Source: Daphnia carinata
Taxonomy: Eukaryota > Arthropoda > Branchiopoda > Diplostraca > Daphniidae
DNA length: 64,000 nucleotides
NCBI RefSeq assembly: GCF_022539665.2
Contig: NC_081335.1
Coordinates: 2,170,001-2,234,000 of the forward strand
Direction: 5' to 3'
Shown here: in pieces, positions 51,347-64,000 of the stretch
Layout of the letters: every line of letters starts with the position of its first letter
How positions within the stretch are numbered: the stretch's first letter is position 1
The notes under the pieces: generated by a model
Seen by the model: only the letters and a program-made list of their open reading frames with translations
What the model was told of the DNA's origin: nothing
The model's database searches: none
Made by a program: the position numbers and the translations under genes

Positions 51347-54300
51347 ATGCCAGCAACCCACCTTTTGTTGGCTGTGCTGGCCATTGTTTTGACGGCGTCA
51401 GCTTCTTCGAATGGCGGTGGTCTTACGACACCGGATGCAGTCGCTGGAGTGGTTGGAGCAACGGCGTCAGGGCTCTTCAACATCCGGCCTTTGAGCATCT
51501 TCACGGGTCACTGTAATGCATCCATTGCCAGAGGAGCAACCATCTGGAAGCCGATCCCCGGTGTTGTAGATATCTTCTTTCCCAAAGTGGTAAGTTCTTT
51601 TTCTTCTTCTTCTTCTTCTTTGGTTTTCTTTTGTCCTTGTTTACCTGTTTTTCCTTTGGTTTTGTTTGTGTTTGCTCTCTTTTCTTTTGTTGTGTATATA
51701 CGTAATGAAATTGATTCTCATTCGTTCTGATCGGTACACACACTGCACTGCCTCCACTTTTTATTTCTATTTTTTCGATTTCATTTCCTTCCTGGATGTC
51801 TTCCGGAATACGGCCTCCTGTTTGTCCCCCACTTTTCGCGTTGACATCTATACACAGAGGGAAGAAAAAAAAAAAAAAAAAAAAAGATAAGAGAGAAATG
51901 GAAGAGAGTGAAATCCATCTGATGACGCAGCAAGGCCAAGCTACTCTGATATTTAGCAGACAAGAGAATCACGACTCCCCGCGTTCATATATTTTTTGAT
52001 TGATTGTTTGTCGTTCCGATGTTAGGAATCAATCATTCATTCAGTATATAGGGAATAAAAAAAAAAAATAGGTGAAGGGAAAATGGCGTTCATGGTCCCA
52101 TTTTTCTTCGTTTGCTTTTAGTTGTTTATTGTTTTCCTTTCGCAGCCTGGAAAGGGCGTTTTGTTTCAATCCAGGGGTGTTGCCAGAGATGGCTAAGTTG
52201 GACTGATACATATTCATCATCACATCAAGGCGAGCTAGTAGCACAAAAAAAAATTATACAGCGCCAACTGCAAAGTTGCTTCTCGTGCTGTTTGTCTCGC
52301 TCCGTTGGTGACTTGATAGATTGATGAGTTCCTTGTTCACATTATACGGCAACTGATTTTCGACGGGCGTCTGGGGGAGGAACGAAAACACTCGGAAATC
52401 ATTTATCTGTTCTCTTCTATCTCTTTCTTTCTTCCATTGGATATTGAGAAAGGGCAAAACCCTTACGAGCTGCCATCGTTTTGGAACTTTTGAAGACATG
52501 AAATAAATCATGGAAAAGTACAAGAGTCAAAGGGTTCTCGTTTATCTGTGAACTCGTGTCATTTTTGTGACGTCCCACGACCAACGAGAGAAAGAAAAAA
52601 TGCGAGGCTTGATACCGTAAGCCTCTGGAATATTTTGGCTTCATGATTTTTTCAGCTCTTTTTTTTTTCTATTATTGTTCTATTCTGCCGTGCCTTTTTA
52701 AGCCGCTCATCGCAATTCTGCCGTATCTAATCGATCCAGCTATATAAGCAGAACGTCTCTCTACATCTACCGTCATCCACCTTACATATAATAGTCCAGC
52801 TTCATCCGAAAATTCCGCCGTCTCGGCTATTACAAGTTGAAAATCCTTGTGAGATTATCAACTTTGATGCTTTTCATTCTCTCCTTTTCGTCTGCCGATG
52901 AGAATGATTTTTCTTTTCTCACGACATTGAAGAAGAGAATGATGAATTTTCTTTGCTCGTCATTTCAGTGCGGATTAACTTACTAGACATTTTCTTTCCC
53001 CACTAGCCCATTAACAAATCTTTCTTTTTCATCACTCATCCATTGTGTGTGACGTCACTGTCACAGGCAACTCCTAGGGAGGAAAAAATAGGATTACAGG
53101 AATGAAAACTATACTTGTTATTGTCCTCTTATTTTTTTTTAAAGAAAGGTAAAACATTTGGTAAATTGCCCTTGGTGCAGACCCAATCCACTGCGCAAAT
53201 TCTGAAAGAAATGCTTCCGTGCGACAGGGTGCAATTTATTTGAAAAAAAAGAGATTTCTCAACGATAGTGTAATCTTCTTTTATACTATCCCGAAAGACG
53301 TTGCTTCAAAACTCCCTTTTTTTCAGTCTTTATTTGATCAACAAAGACGTGCACGAGGGGATTTTTAAAAAAGGAAAAAAATCGGGGCTTTTATGTCCTA
53401 TGATATACGGTAGAGATAGATACAGACGTGTAGATCGAATGAAATCCTCCTTATATTCTTCGCTGGCAGCATATCCCAAGCTCTGTGTCTATTTTTCTTT
53501 TATACCCGATGATTGGATTGGATTTTGTTACATCCAAGTTGCATGCAACTCCCTCGCTCCTTCGCGTTGAAATATACTTGCGCAATATAGAAGACATTCA
53601 CACATCTAAATGGATGCTTTTGTCATCCGCATGTGTGTCTAAAAGAATCCGGAAATAAAAAAGAAGAACGGACTCCAAAGTGCAGTTTCGCAGCGCACAT
53701 ACAGTGAATGGCGCTGATTGATTGACCGGTAGCATAAAGCTCTAAAGCATTCCAACTCTTATTATTCTCTCCTTTCGTATGACCCCGTCATCACGCACAC
53801 TTTGTATATATACACACACACAATGATCACAAAATAAGTAGGGCGTGTTCGCAACCTACAGATGTGTCAAAGACGGGAAGAAGCGCCAGAGATGACGGTT
53901 CTTGTTGATCGCGGCTGTTAAAGCTATCGATTGCATGACGTGTCTGGCTGTGACAAACTGGCGAATAGCAACAGGCGCACGCGATGGCCAAAAAGAAAGA
54001 ATCTTTTCCTTATGCTAAATCGAGTAGAGTGATGCTTCACCCCTTATGTGACCAAATAACTCTATGTCAAAAGGCAGGGTTTTATTTTTGTTTCATGTGA
54101 GAAATAGCGACAGAAAAAAAACCTAAAAGCATGAAGAGCGGCACCGTGCGGGGCTGTTTGGGCGTGGTCGATATTTTATCATCGCGACAGGCTGTGAGAG
54201 CATGAAAGTGAAACATTGATCCTTACGGGCGCCAAATTGTAGACATTAATTTTTTTTTTTAGGGTTGTGTTTGGGGAAATAAAAACGTTTTCTGTCTGAT

Positions 54301-57300
54301 TGCTGTCTTTTAAATACACCACCAAATTCATCCCGAGTGGCTCGCAAAAACTCGTTTTAGCACTTAGCAATATTGTGCGTGTATCTGCGTGATTAAAAAA
54401 GGACGGGGGGGGGAAGAAAAGAACGATAGTTTCGGTACATGAAAAGGCAATATAACGCTGTGTGGAAGAACAACAAAGATGGTTGGGTTTGTTCCACCAT
54501 GGCGCAGAATGTATAGCATTTTGGATGAGGATCTAATTGGATGTTGGCGAAGCTCGTTAATGTCACGTCACACACGACTCCACATAATAAAAATGTAGAG
54601 ACACACACACATACAGGGACGTGGTTTTCAACCATATTGTGTCTCACTCGTTGGACGTCGTCCAACAACTCAGTTTCTCCGCGGACCATGTATAGTGAAC
54701 TAGTATATGTTTTTCTTTTTTTTTTTTTGGGGGGGGGGGGGGGGGGTGGTCGTGATGGATTATGGCGAGCAATGACTTGTTTTCTTCGGCAAAGTCGGCA
54801 TCTAAACTGCCATCGTAGGTTTTTTTTTTAGTGATGATTCGTCATTTCTTCCGGCTAGACGCCGACCTTCCGTAATAAAGACTGACTCGACCTACAATGG
54901 CTGAATGTTACGCTTCCAGCCGGGAGAAAGAGAGAAACAAAAAATTCCGCCTATTTTATTTGAATCTATAAATCAGAGCAAAAAACGTGACAAGTTTTTG
55001 GCTCTTTCATCCGACACCGCCAGATAAAAATGTTTCCCTCTTTCAATGCCCCCATCCATTTCACTGTATTTGCGTGTCGTTTTTCGTCTACGAGTCCATT
55101 CGCAATTCCACCGGGATGGGCCGTGGATTATACACGAAAAGAAAAGAGGATGTAAAAGAAAGGAAGCAGGAAAAAAGTTCCCAACAGGCGTAGCGGGCCG
55201 CACAAAAGTGGAAGAAAAACAAGAAATAAAAAAGATTTGTTTTGCCACTTATTTATTGGACTGATCCGATTCGTAGGCTATCTAAAAAGAAAAACAAGTT
55301 ACATGCGTTCCATTCGGAAATGAAATATTAAAACATATTTGCACGGCGTGTAGCCACAAAAACTTTGCTTTCTTCTCCTCTCCTTTTTGTTCGACAGCTC
55401 GATTGGAAAATAACATCTCGTCTGTTGTTTCTATTGATCCCAAAGAAAAGTTTTCCCTTTCTTGTTTTCTCGCCCTACCAAGAGATTATTGAAACACGGG
55501 CTGGCAACGGACAGAAACAATTTCATGTAGACGCATACAAAAGAAACTCCATGGAACAACAATAACCAAAGGATATTGAATTCCCCAATCGTACAGGCCA
55601 ATATTTGCGAGAGCTGATTCTTCGGAACGTATATTCGTGGCGGATGAAAAACATCCATGCGTCTAATGTGTGGACGCGGAAACAAACCAAAGAACACGCC
55701 ATTCTCGATTACATTGGGAAGGGTGTTTCTCGGTAATGGACACCTTTTCTTTTTTCAAAAGAAAATTAGAAACTGGCAAAGGTCATGCGATCTGTAAAAC
55801 GATATGTTCTAGTCCATTTTTCCTCCGTGCTTAGTTTCTGACATGTGTATCGATTAAAAAAAGCTTAAGACAGCCTCGCGTTAAGCCAAACGCAGCGAGA
55901 GATAAGGAGCCCAGACACAACAGCAGGATTATATCAACGCTAAAGGTTAGCGAAAAGATTGCCTTGAAGAAATGGGGCATGTCGTGTGACAAGATGAAAA
56001 AAAAAATCTATTGTATTTCATTCTTTCGAAAGGAAATTCAACATTTTCGTTTGTCTGGAGTTAAACAAAAGATTTGCCAAAATTTAAGGGTTAGAAGTGA
56101 GGTAAAACATAAATGAATGAGATAAGACATTCTATCCCCCATCACATCAACTAACGACTGATGGGGTCCTTTCCAGCTCATTTGCCATTCCGACGATCTC
56201 TTTTTCTTTCCACAAGAAAAATCCAATGTGCTGGATCGTGGTTCTAAATACGTGATGCTGTGTGTGTGTGAGTGTGTGTATAACCACAACGACGAGCGAT
56301 TACAATGAAGAAGGATAGGTTCAATGTCTCAATGTCTCACTATTCTTTTTTTTTTCTTGTTCCATCTTGTTTAATGGAGCGTAAACGAGGTGATTGCTTC
56401 TGCCAGCGCAGCGTACACATGTAACCATTCTATGTACATGTGGAAAAGGGGATCCTAAAAGGATCCCCTTTTCTCTTTCTGCATCCCTTTTAATTACCAT
56501 CGCGTTCAAATAGATTGTTCAAATATTACAACGATCATCTTTGCTGTATATCATCATTTATTGCTGCGTTTGCTCGTCTCATATATTGCGCTTTGCTCTG
56601 CACGATTTAGTTGAGCAGTTTCACTGGCGTTTCCGGAGAGGGCCGTGTCCGCCTTTTTTTTTTTTTTTTATTCTTTCGGCTTCCCCCTTTTTCCTGAGTG
56701 TGTGTAACATTTACAACAAAACACACTTGGGCCAAATCGAAAATGAAACGAACGGCCTGCCTTTTGTGGAGGAAGGGAGAGAAAAAGAAATCCGCTGAGC
56801 TCGACATTGAGCTTCTAACGGCTAACCCGACAGGCGTCGGCCAGTGCACGGCACGCACCGCTGCGTTCGCATATCTGTTTCTTTTTTTTTGTGCCGTCGC
56901 TTCAAAATAGAGGGGTAAACTAACTCCACCCACAAGCCATTGGATCGGTTGTGAGCCAAACTATATAACCAACAAGCGCTTTCAAGCTTGTCGAAGCGAC
57001 TTGCGGGCTTTTCAATCAAGTCCGGCTATACACTTGATGGCCATCGGCCTCCGCCCAGGCTTTCCATTCAATAGCTGAGTTACGATTTTTTTTTTTTTAC
57101 ATACAAAATTTTTAAAAGAGGTTTTTACTCCTACCCTTTTTTGTTGTTGTTGGTCGTATCTTTTTTGGATAGAAAATTTTTGATATCGCGGGGTTGTGTA
57201 AACATGTCACTAAAGGCTAACGTGTTTGTTTGACCACGCCACAATTGGCTGTTTAAGTTCATTTTTTATTTGTTGTTAGCCTTTTTTTTTGCATTTTATT

Positions 57301-60300
57301 TACTTTATATAACGTCCGTAGGCTTTTACATGGGTGTTGTGTTCTCTGCAGCCCGCGGAATTTCAAATAACCTCCGCGTATACTTTTATAGTCACGCTGT
57401 GCGATGGAGGGTTGTTGTATCGAATCACGTTCCGGACATTATCGGTACAGGCCGACGCGTACTTTTCCTGTGCACTCACTTGAAAATTTCAAAAGAAAAA
57501 AAAAAGATAATGAGGAAGTTAGGCCGAACAAGCGAATTTTCTACCTTGCCAACCGTTTCGCTCTCGTCAATTAACGTCAGCAAATTAAGACCGTGAAATG
57601 ATAAAATAGAAAAAGGATCTTTTCGTCTCGAATTAAAAAAATCAAAGAGAATTCTATAAAAGAAACGTGCTGAAGCAAACGTCTTGAAAGTTAGGTTTTA
57701 ATTGGTTGCATATAACGAGCCTATTTCAAACGATAGGTTATCATCTGGAAAAATCCTTTAATTTTTAATTCTGTTAAAACTCAACTTTTTCTTTTCTGCT
57801 ATTCCGCTGGTTCATTTTTCTCTTTTGAGGATATCCACTCACATGATTACCAACTTGCGGCTAAAAGAAATGTCGCAGAAAATTCTCGGGCGCTATTTAA
57901 ACAAAAAAAGAAAGGAAGAACACAGACATTTCATTGTGGCTTTGATCTTTTTCTCTTTTGACGACAAATAGCCGCTTGTAATTGATATCGTCCAAGCGGA
58001 AGGAGCTAACCAAAAGCAAGGCAGTCGTTAAGAGTCCGTTTTATTTTTCGATGTGCGGCATGTCGTACGAGCTCTGTCGGTCTTTGCAAAGGCACTTGAA
58101 AGCGACACATAAATGTAGGCGTGGCTACATCTTCGATTGCTTTTGTTGTTTTTTTTTTGCCTGACGGTGTTATATAAATAACACAGTAAGCGGTGCGTGA
58201 ATGTCCGGCAAAGCAGCGTACCAACCGATCTTTCTATTGGTCCATAAGGACAGCGAAAAGAAAAAGGAAAATAATAATAAGGAAAAACAAGACTCTGTTA
58301 CATTGTGGAAGCAAACAATCTCCAATTCCCTCGGTCCATCGAAAACGGGCCGAAAGAAGCGTGAACAAAGAAAGAGAGAAAAAAAAGGAATAGGCAAATA
58401 AAAACAAAAGGAAATGGGGAAATCGATTCCGCGGTATCTATGTAAAGAAATAAGAGATAATATAATAGAAAGAATTGGGTTGTTTTTTCTACCCCCTGCC
58501 TCCTACTCCCCTCCAAAAAAACATTTTTTTTTACATTTCTTTTTCTTTTTGTGGTTTTATGCAATACTTTGCCCGGCGGTGTTTCAGTACCTTGAAAAAA
58601 AAAATAAATAAGAAAAGCGAAGGAAGAGTTACAATAAATAATTTTTTTTGTTTCTCTCCATGTTGCCATTTTACAGAAACCTCCTCGATGCGCCAACCCG
58701 TCGGCCTGCTCTCTGATTAATTCCTCGCTGCACGCCAACGTCATCTTGCAGCCGGGCGACTCGCTGCGTCTTACCTTCGATTTGGATTTCTCCTCGGCGG
58801 CCGGCGAGCGAGACGATCAACCCGCCAAGAAGATGTTGCCATCCACAACCGATTCACCCCGAGCAGCCACCACCGTACCGACCACAACAACTGGTATTGA
58901 TTGCTGGCCCTGGCCATTCTTACCTAACCCCGTGATTTTGTTTCTATCTTTTGCTTTGTCTTTAATTTCTATTATGGAAAGATTCTGTGTGTGTTTTACA
59001 AACACGGTAATCTATAGGGGGAAAAACAGAAAAGATTAGTGATGCGTTGTTTTTATCTCTCGATCTCTTTTGTGTCTGTTGAAGCATCCACTGCCACGCC
59101 CATTGCTACTGACGAGATGGCCACGCCCGACGCCATTAGCAGCAAGGAATCGGTCGTGTTGAAACGCTACCCAAGGCAGGCTGTCGGTGGGCAGACAAAC
59201 GCGGCCGTCACTGGTCCGACGCAGTTGCCCATCCAAAAGAGTAATGTCGTCGCTGAACGGATCCGTCTGATGGCTCAAGCGGATAATCAGGGCAAGAAAA
59301 TGTCGGTCAACGGCAGCAGCAGCAGCACGGCAATCCCGACAGTCAGCAATATCGTAACGCTGTACAAAGTGAACGGTGAAGCGTTCGAATCGTGCGACAT
59401 TGCCAACAGCCAACGGATAGGACAAGTCAAAAGTCAAGACCCTGAATCGCACACGGGTGTCATTACTCTACCACCTGGCCTTTTATCGATCGCCGACAAC
59501 TTTTTCTTAGGTAACAACCCTAAGCCATTCTAGTTAAGGGCCTCTTAATCAGCCTCCTATTCGTTCAACAAAAAACAAAAAAACAAAAAAAATCTTTAAA
59601 AGTTTCAGCAAAATTTTCGCTGGATTCTTCCTGCCTGGGCAACGCATTACAGCCTGGCCAATTAATAAAGTTCTACTAATTCTATAGTTGCGCAAACTTT
59701 ACGTTGGCTGGGAAAGCTTCTAGGGAGTGCGTTCCTCCACCCTTGTAAGCTGCGTTTACTTGGTGTCCGTTTCTTATTTATTTTTGCGTTCTCAAGAAAC
59801 GCTGATTTTCATTGAAACTTTTGCTTAAGTGTACAGACCTCGTCTTTTAGGCAGAAAAAAAGAAAAATGGATTGTCAGCCACTCGGCAGCGGCGGATGTT
59901 GCACATCTCGAGGGCGTTGTCTGTTATTAAATTTCTTTTGTCAGCCGATGAGCTATTCAAAGTGTTTTCTTTTTTTATTATTATTATTGACAAAAGAGAA
60001 ATATGATTACGATAGATGATGCATGATGCAGGACTCTTTGCAGTCATGTAGATTTGCACAACCTTTTTTTTTTGGCGTAACGCGTTCGTTTGTTGCCAAC
60101 ACGATACACAGCCGGATGTGTGAAGGCTTTAAATCTTTTTTTTTTTTTTTTTTTTTTATATTCGATGGGTATCACACAGCCCATTTTCCCATCTGCTTTT
60201 TTTTTATTTATATAGATAAAAATAAGAAAGAAGAGAGCTGATGTATGTACGAATGTACTATCTTATAGGATTTGACGCGATCGCTGTGACGGATCGAATC

Positions 60301-63300
60301 GATTAGCGCAAAAGTAGATCCCCTCCCCCCTTCATTTTTTTTTTTTCTTAGCATTTATTTATTTTTTTTTTTTTTTTTTTTGTCCTTCCTCTCTTCGTCT
60401 CTCTTTCTTCGGTGCTTTCCACACAGTTCTCTAGTTATTTCCGATATGCTGCACACCACCGTACGAGGGTTTGATCCGGTACGAGAATAGCCCGCGCGCT
60501 CTTCTCCGATCGATAATAGAAACATAAATGCGGATGCGAACGCAAAAGCGGCTCTCACCGGTATCCGCCAACCAAGTTTCCCCCTCCAATCCTTTCATCG
60601 TTTTGTTGTTTTTTTTTTGTTTTTTTTTGTTTTACTGATGCGCGACTTACCTATCGGTTACACGTGCGCAACGCAAAAGGCCATTAATCTTTGTGTAGTT
60701 GAATATGGAAATTTCGGCCGGCGCATTTTATTGTTCCACAAAACTTGTGTTTACATTGTATTTGAATAATTGAAATAGGACGATCCGTTCGCTGGGGTGG
60801 CGAGTGTCTAAAGATGAAAGTTTCCGTCAAAACGGCAAACTGTGGAGATCGGGATCAGTGTACCAATAACGGTGTCTGTCACGCCACATCATCCACGGTA
60901 AGTTCATCCATTTATGCATCGTCAAACTTTGTTTTTCGTCTACTGTTTTCTGTTGTAACGCATGTGCGTGTCTACAGGCGGTCGTGTTCTAAAAGTGTGT
61001 TTGTCCTATTCGTTCAACAGGCTTCGTTCCAGTGCTCCTGTTGCGAGTCGGCCAACGTCAACGAATTCTGCGGGTGAGTGGCCTATGAATTTCGATCACA
61101 TTAAGCAAGAATTTCTTTCCTAATGTTAGTTGAGATATTTATTTCGTTTAAGTGGATCATATGAAATATTTGCAGGCCGTCCAACTTGTGCGCATACAAC
61201 CCGTGCCAGAACGAAGGCGTTTGCATCCGCGTCCAGCAGAACAAAGACGACCTCTTCCGCTGTCTCTGCCTACCTGGTACGTTATCTTCTTTAAACAAAA
61301 CATGACTTGTGTTCTTTAATTCTTTTATTACAATAATATTAACAAAGCCTATTTTCTCTTCGTAATGACGCGAGATAAAGAAAAAAAAATAATGTAATCC
61401 ATGGTCCGTTTCCCCGCAGCCAATTGACAGAAACGAGTGGAGCTTAATAGCGTCCTATTTGTTAAGGCTCTTTGCGTGTAGGCTAATTAGGTCATTATAA
61501 GTATCTTATTTTTGTCAGCAAACAAGTCTCCGCGTCGTGAGTCTTGTTTCGAAAAAGGTCTGGGGAACTTCCCAGGAGATGGGCCTCTGATAATCACGAC
61601 CCTTTGCAACGTCACCTGTCTTTCCCTTCTATAAAGCCCACCCTATTTTTCTTTTATCAACTTCAATTAAGCCGAGGAGTTGTGTTATTCTGTTGGTGAC
61701 GGGTTGGCGTTCTTTCGTTTCCCCTCTCTTTGTCATTGGGTACGCTAGACGAAGACACGTAGCACGCTCTTCCAGATCGTGCAGGCCAACGGAAAAAAGC
61801 TTTTCACGAAGTTGGGCAAGTTGAATCCGCGCGTTTGCCATTGATGTTCCACCGAGCTCGAAGCCTTTTTTCTCCTCCCCATTCTTCGTGTGCTAGTCTG
61901 CCATCTCTCTCTCCGTTCGGCTCGCTTTTGTATAGCTATCTAATATAATGAAAGAACGGACTGCTGGATATAGTGTACATCTGTTTGGAATAAGTCGCGC
62001 ATCAATTACATTTTCAGTCTTTCGACGTCGAGAGAAAGTTCGTTAGCGGATTTCTCGCTATCTCTCGGACACACTGCGGTCGAAGTTTGAACAATATCGA
62101 GGTGGCGGATGTTCTACTCCATCTACTACAGCGATCCGGAAGAAGACGAAATGCAGCCAAACAGGCGGAAAAAAGCTTTGTGCTTTCATGTTTTTTTTTC
62201 TTGTGTGGGAGGGATGAAGAAAAGCGAGAGAATCAGGGGAGAAAGAAGATATGGTTCGAAATCGATCGGTATATACTTGATGTGCGCTGGGATTCTTTTC
62301 GCTCTTTGAAGTAACCATTCCGCCTGCATCCGAGTGGAAGGAATGATGAGAAGCTTTTTTGATTAGTCGAGTGCAAGCTAAAAGCGCTTCTCTCTCTTTT
62401 TTTTTTTTTTTGCCTCTTATCGATTTGCCCAATTCGTGTAACGAACGAATCGGCGGAGATGATTGGAAAACTTACGTCGGTTAGAAATCGTAACTAGTTT
62501 CGTACAAAAATTTAGGCCGTTTTCTAATATGGTTCACGAATCACGAGGCTGGCAAAAAAATATCAAGGCATCTTTTCTAACTTTATTGGCTTTGCAGTTG
62601 AGTAACGAACGAAATGCACGTGATACACAAGGAAAAAAAAAAGTTTTTCGGTCGTGGGGTCCGAACCAGTCAGACCGAAATCGCATCAACTGCAATGGGA
62701 TCAGCAACCAGACGAGCCGTCGTAAAAGATTCGACAACGTATTATTGACCTAGTATTATATTCGATCCGGCATGTGCTGGCAAGCACAGAACAAAAAAAA
62801 AGGCCTATAGGGATACAAGAAAAAAAAAACGCAATTGAAAAGAATAACATTTGTTAATGATTGATTGCATTACGTACGTGAATTTCCGCAGCATTCATGA
62901 AAAAAAAAACTTCACGACCTCAATAGTGTCCGTTATCTCTTCTTTCTTCGCTGTCCAGGCACAAAACATCCTTTGCCCATTGGTCGTTATTCTACTGTCC
63001 ACATTTTGCTTTTATTTATTTATTTATATTTTTTGGGGGGGGTTTACATCGGCACAACAAGGGCATTCTTTTTTTATTGCCTCGTACCCCCCCCCCCCCC
63101 CACATTTTTCCTTTGTTGCCACTGGGTTCGTAATCACCGGCCGAGATGGACGTTTCTTTTGTGTGCGTGACTCTATTCGACAATGCGCGACAGCGTCTTC
63201 CTCCCAGCAGACAGTGGCATTATAAATAAAGAGACAGCTGTGCAAGATTGGAAACAAAAGAAAAATAAATGCCGGACGCTGTTTTCATCAAAGACACATT

Positions 63301-64000
63301 TGTTTTTGGATTTATGTTTTCAGGCTACGAAGGCAAGTTTTGCGAAGAGCAATTCAATGCTTGCGATTCGATGGTTTGCCATAATGGGGGCTCCTGCTTG
63401 ATCGCTCACGACGGCCGTGCTCATTGCTCGTGTCCTTCTGGCTTTGTTGGTCTCCATTGCGAGGAAGAATTGACCGGATGCGATTCGTCTCCCTGCGTTC
63501 ACGGCATTTGCGTCGACCAGACCCACGGATACCGATGTTTCTGCCAACCAGGTAAATCCCTATTTTTTTTTCAAACTCTTTCATCGTTAACTCCTTCCAA
63601 ATTGTGTTGTTTATTTTTCCCTTCAGAATTATTAGAACCAACTCGCTAAACGATGCGTTAATTCAATGATGGTGTGAAAATTGTGCACCTATTGACCATC
63701 TTTAGCGATTGTTGCGAAGCTCTTGAGAAAATCGATGTGTGTTTGCATTGCAGATGTTATGTAATCGTTCTTTCGTTCGTCCATTGTTGTTGTTCGTTCT
63801 CGATATTGAATCAAACTTCGTGGCAAGCTAATGACATATTGCGTTTCCGTGACAGGATTTGGTGGACCCGAATGCAACTTCGAGTATAACGAATGCGAAT
63901 CCAATCCGTGTGCCAACGGTGGTACGTGCCTGGACCGAGTGGGCGAATTCCAGTGCATTTGCCCATCTGGTTACGCTGGATCACGTTGTGAGACTCAGGT
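51347..64000 (+). CDS. Secreted or membrane EGF-repeat protein, 5' part (runs off the window)
   Basis: Exons seen: 51347-51589, 58677-58893, 59085-59510, 60779-60897, 61021-61073, 61176-61276, 63324-63551, 63856-64000 (incomplete). Exon 1 encodes a signal peptide (LLLAVLAIVLTASASS). Exons 2-4 encode a non-EGF N-terminal region with a Thr-rich linker, VTLYKVNGEAFESCD, LPPGLLSIADNFFLG and WGGECLKMKVSVK, which looks like one beta-rich domain. EGF modules follow: CGDRDQCTNNGVCHA, CAYNPCQNEGVC, CDSMVCHNGGSC, CDSSPCVHGIC and CESNPCANGGTC, the last ones in phase-1 exons as usual for EGF cassettes. Such proteins act at the cell surface in adhesion or Notch-like signalling. The modules are too generic to name the family; Notch, crumbs, fibropellin-like and smaller arthropod EGF proteins are all possible. 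Intron 1 is 7.1 kb and intron 6 2.0 kb, far longer than others here. Confidence 0.85.
52740..52748 (+). promoter_or_regulatory. TATATAAGC core-promoter-like site in intron 1
   Basis: CTATATAAGCAGAACG is a strong TATA-type match in a less AT-rich setting than most of the intron. It could mark an alternative first exon of the EGF-repeat gene or a non-coding transcript. No downstream exon was found, so confidence is low. Confidence 0.3.
54720..54746. repeat. T-run joined to an 18-base G-run
   Basis: A run of T is followed directly by 18 G at 54729-54746. Such a run can form a G-quadruplex; it is also a place where assembly length errors are common. Confidence 0.8.
56444..56472. repeat. Perfect 13-bp hairpin with a 3-base loop
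   Basis: AAAAGGGGATCCT, loop AAA, AGGATCCCCTTTT. An 8-bp inverted repeat CACATGTA/TACATGTG lies just upstream at about 56416-56442. Both are exact. Confidence 0.8.
56961..56967 (+). promoter_or_regulatory. TATATAA core-promoter-like site in intron 1
   Basis: AACTATATAACCAACAAGCG precedes a GC-richer stretch of about 100 bp (56970-57065). As an isolated TATA match in an intron 1.7 kb before exon 2 it is a candidate alternative promoter only. Confidence 0.25.
61277..63323 (+). other. 2.0-kb intron 6 of the EGF-repeat gene
   Basis: No gene was recognised in it. It holds a C-run at about 63088-63102, several T and A runs and open frames without domain character. Confidence 0.5.

Larger units (their letters stand above)
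51590..58676 (+). other. 7.1-kb first intron of the EGF-repeat gene
   Basis: Rich in simple sequence: TTC repeats (51600-51625), A21 (51866-51886), a T run then G18 (54729-54746), AC repeats near 53810 and 56260, and a T run at 56655-56670. It contains two TATATAA sequences (52740, 56961) and a perfect hairpin (56444-56472). No coding exon was recognised on either strand. Confidence 0.6.

Noticed and set aside
62058-62432. 124-codon minus-strand frame inside intron 6 of the EGF-repeat gene
   Set aside because: Begins in an A-rich run and has no family character; lies in an intron of a well-supported gene.

Overview
This is a eukaryotic window, most likely from an arthropod with a compact genome. 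A branchiopod crustacean such as Daphnia is my best guess, inferred from the gene set, the very short GT-AG introns (mostly 55-100 bp) and the AT-rich spacers full of homopolymer runs; no ribosomal or mitochondrial marker is present to prove it. I rebuilt seven protein genes exon by exon. Each complete model has an uninterrupted frame and a total coding length divisible by three.

Layout. 1-5504: non-coding upstream of a chimaerin-type RhoGAP (+, 5505-7321), which is convergent with CHMP5 of ESCRT-III (-, 7552-8467). 8796-13803: a long inverted repeat (arms about 2.2 kb, loop about 0.54 kb) that carries two broken copies of one unrecognised gene, with three tRNA-like sequences in the loop. A third partial copy follows at 13807-14640. 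15520-18341: AT-rich, with a foldback element and gene fragments. MESD/boca (-, 18342-19579) is divergent from a USP deubiquitinase (+, 20805-25192) that carries a RING-like insert. CTP:phosphocholine cytidylyltransferase (-, 25903-28130) is divergent from an exceptionally long RSF1 (+, 28653-38765). 38766-45403: non-coding, including a 2.3-kb cluster of foldback repeats related to the one at 15.6 kb. A small secreted, basic, cysteine-containing protein lies at 45404-45918 (-). 45919-51080: no gene seen. The 5' part of a large EGF-repeat protein (+) starts at 51347, has a 7.1-kb first intron and runs off the right edge.

The genes are ordinary, independently acting housekeeping and signalling loci: Rac inactivation, ESCRT, LRP-receptor folding in the ER, deubiquitination, phosphatidylcholine synthesis, ISWI chromatin remodelling and an adhesion or signalling EGF protein. 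They do not form a pathway. The two head-to-head pairs (MESD/USP and CCT/RSF1) could share promoters. The most unusual structures are the palindrome with its tRNA-like loop, the 3040-residue RSF1 with a 5.2-kb exon and 47-residue repeats, the RING-like insert in the USP, and the unidentified secreted protein.
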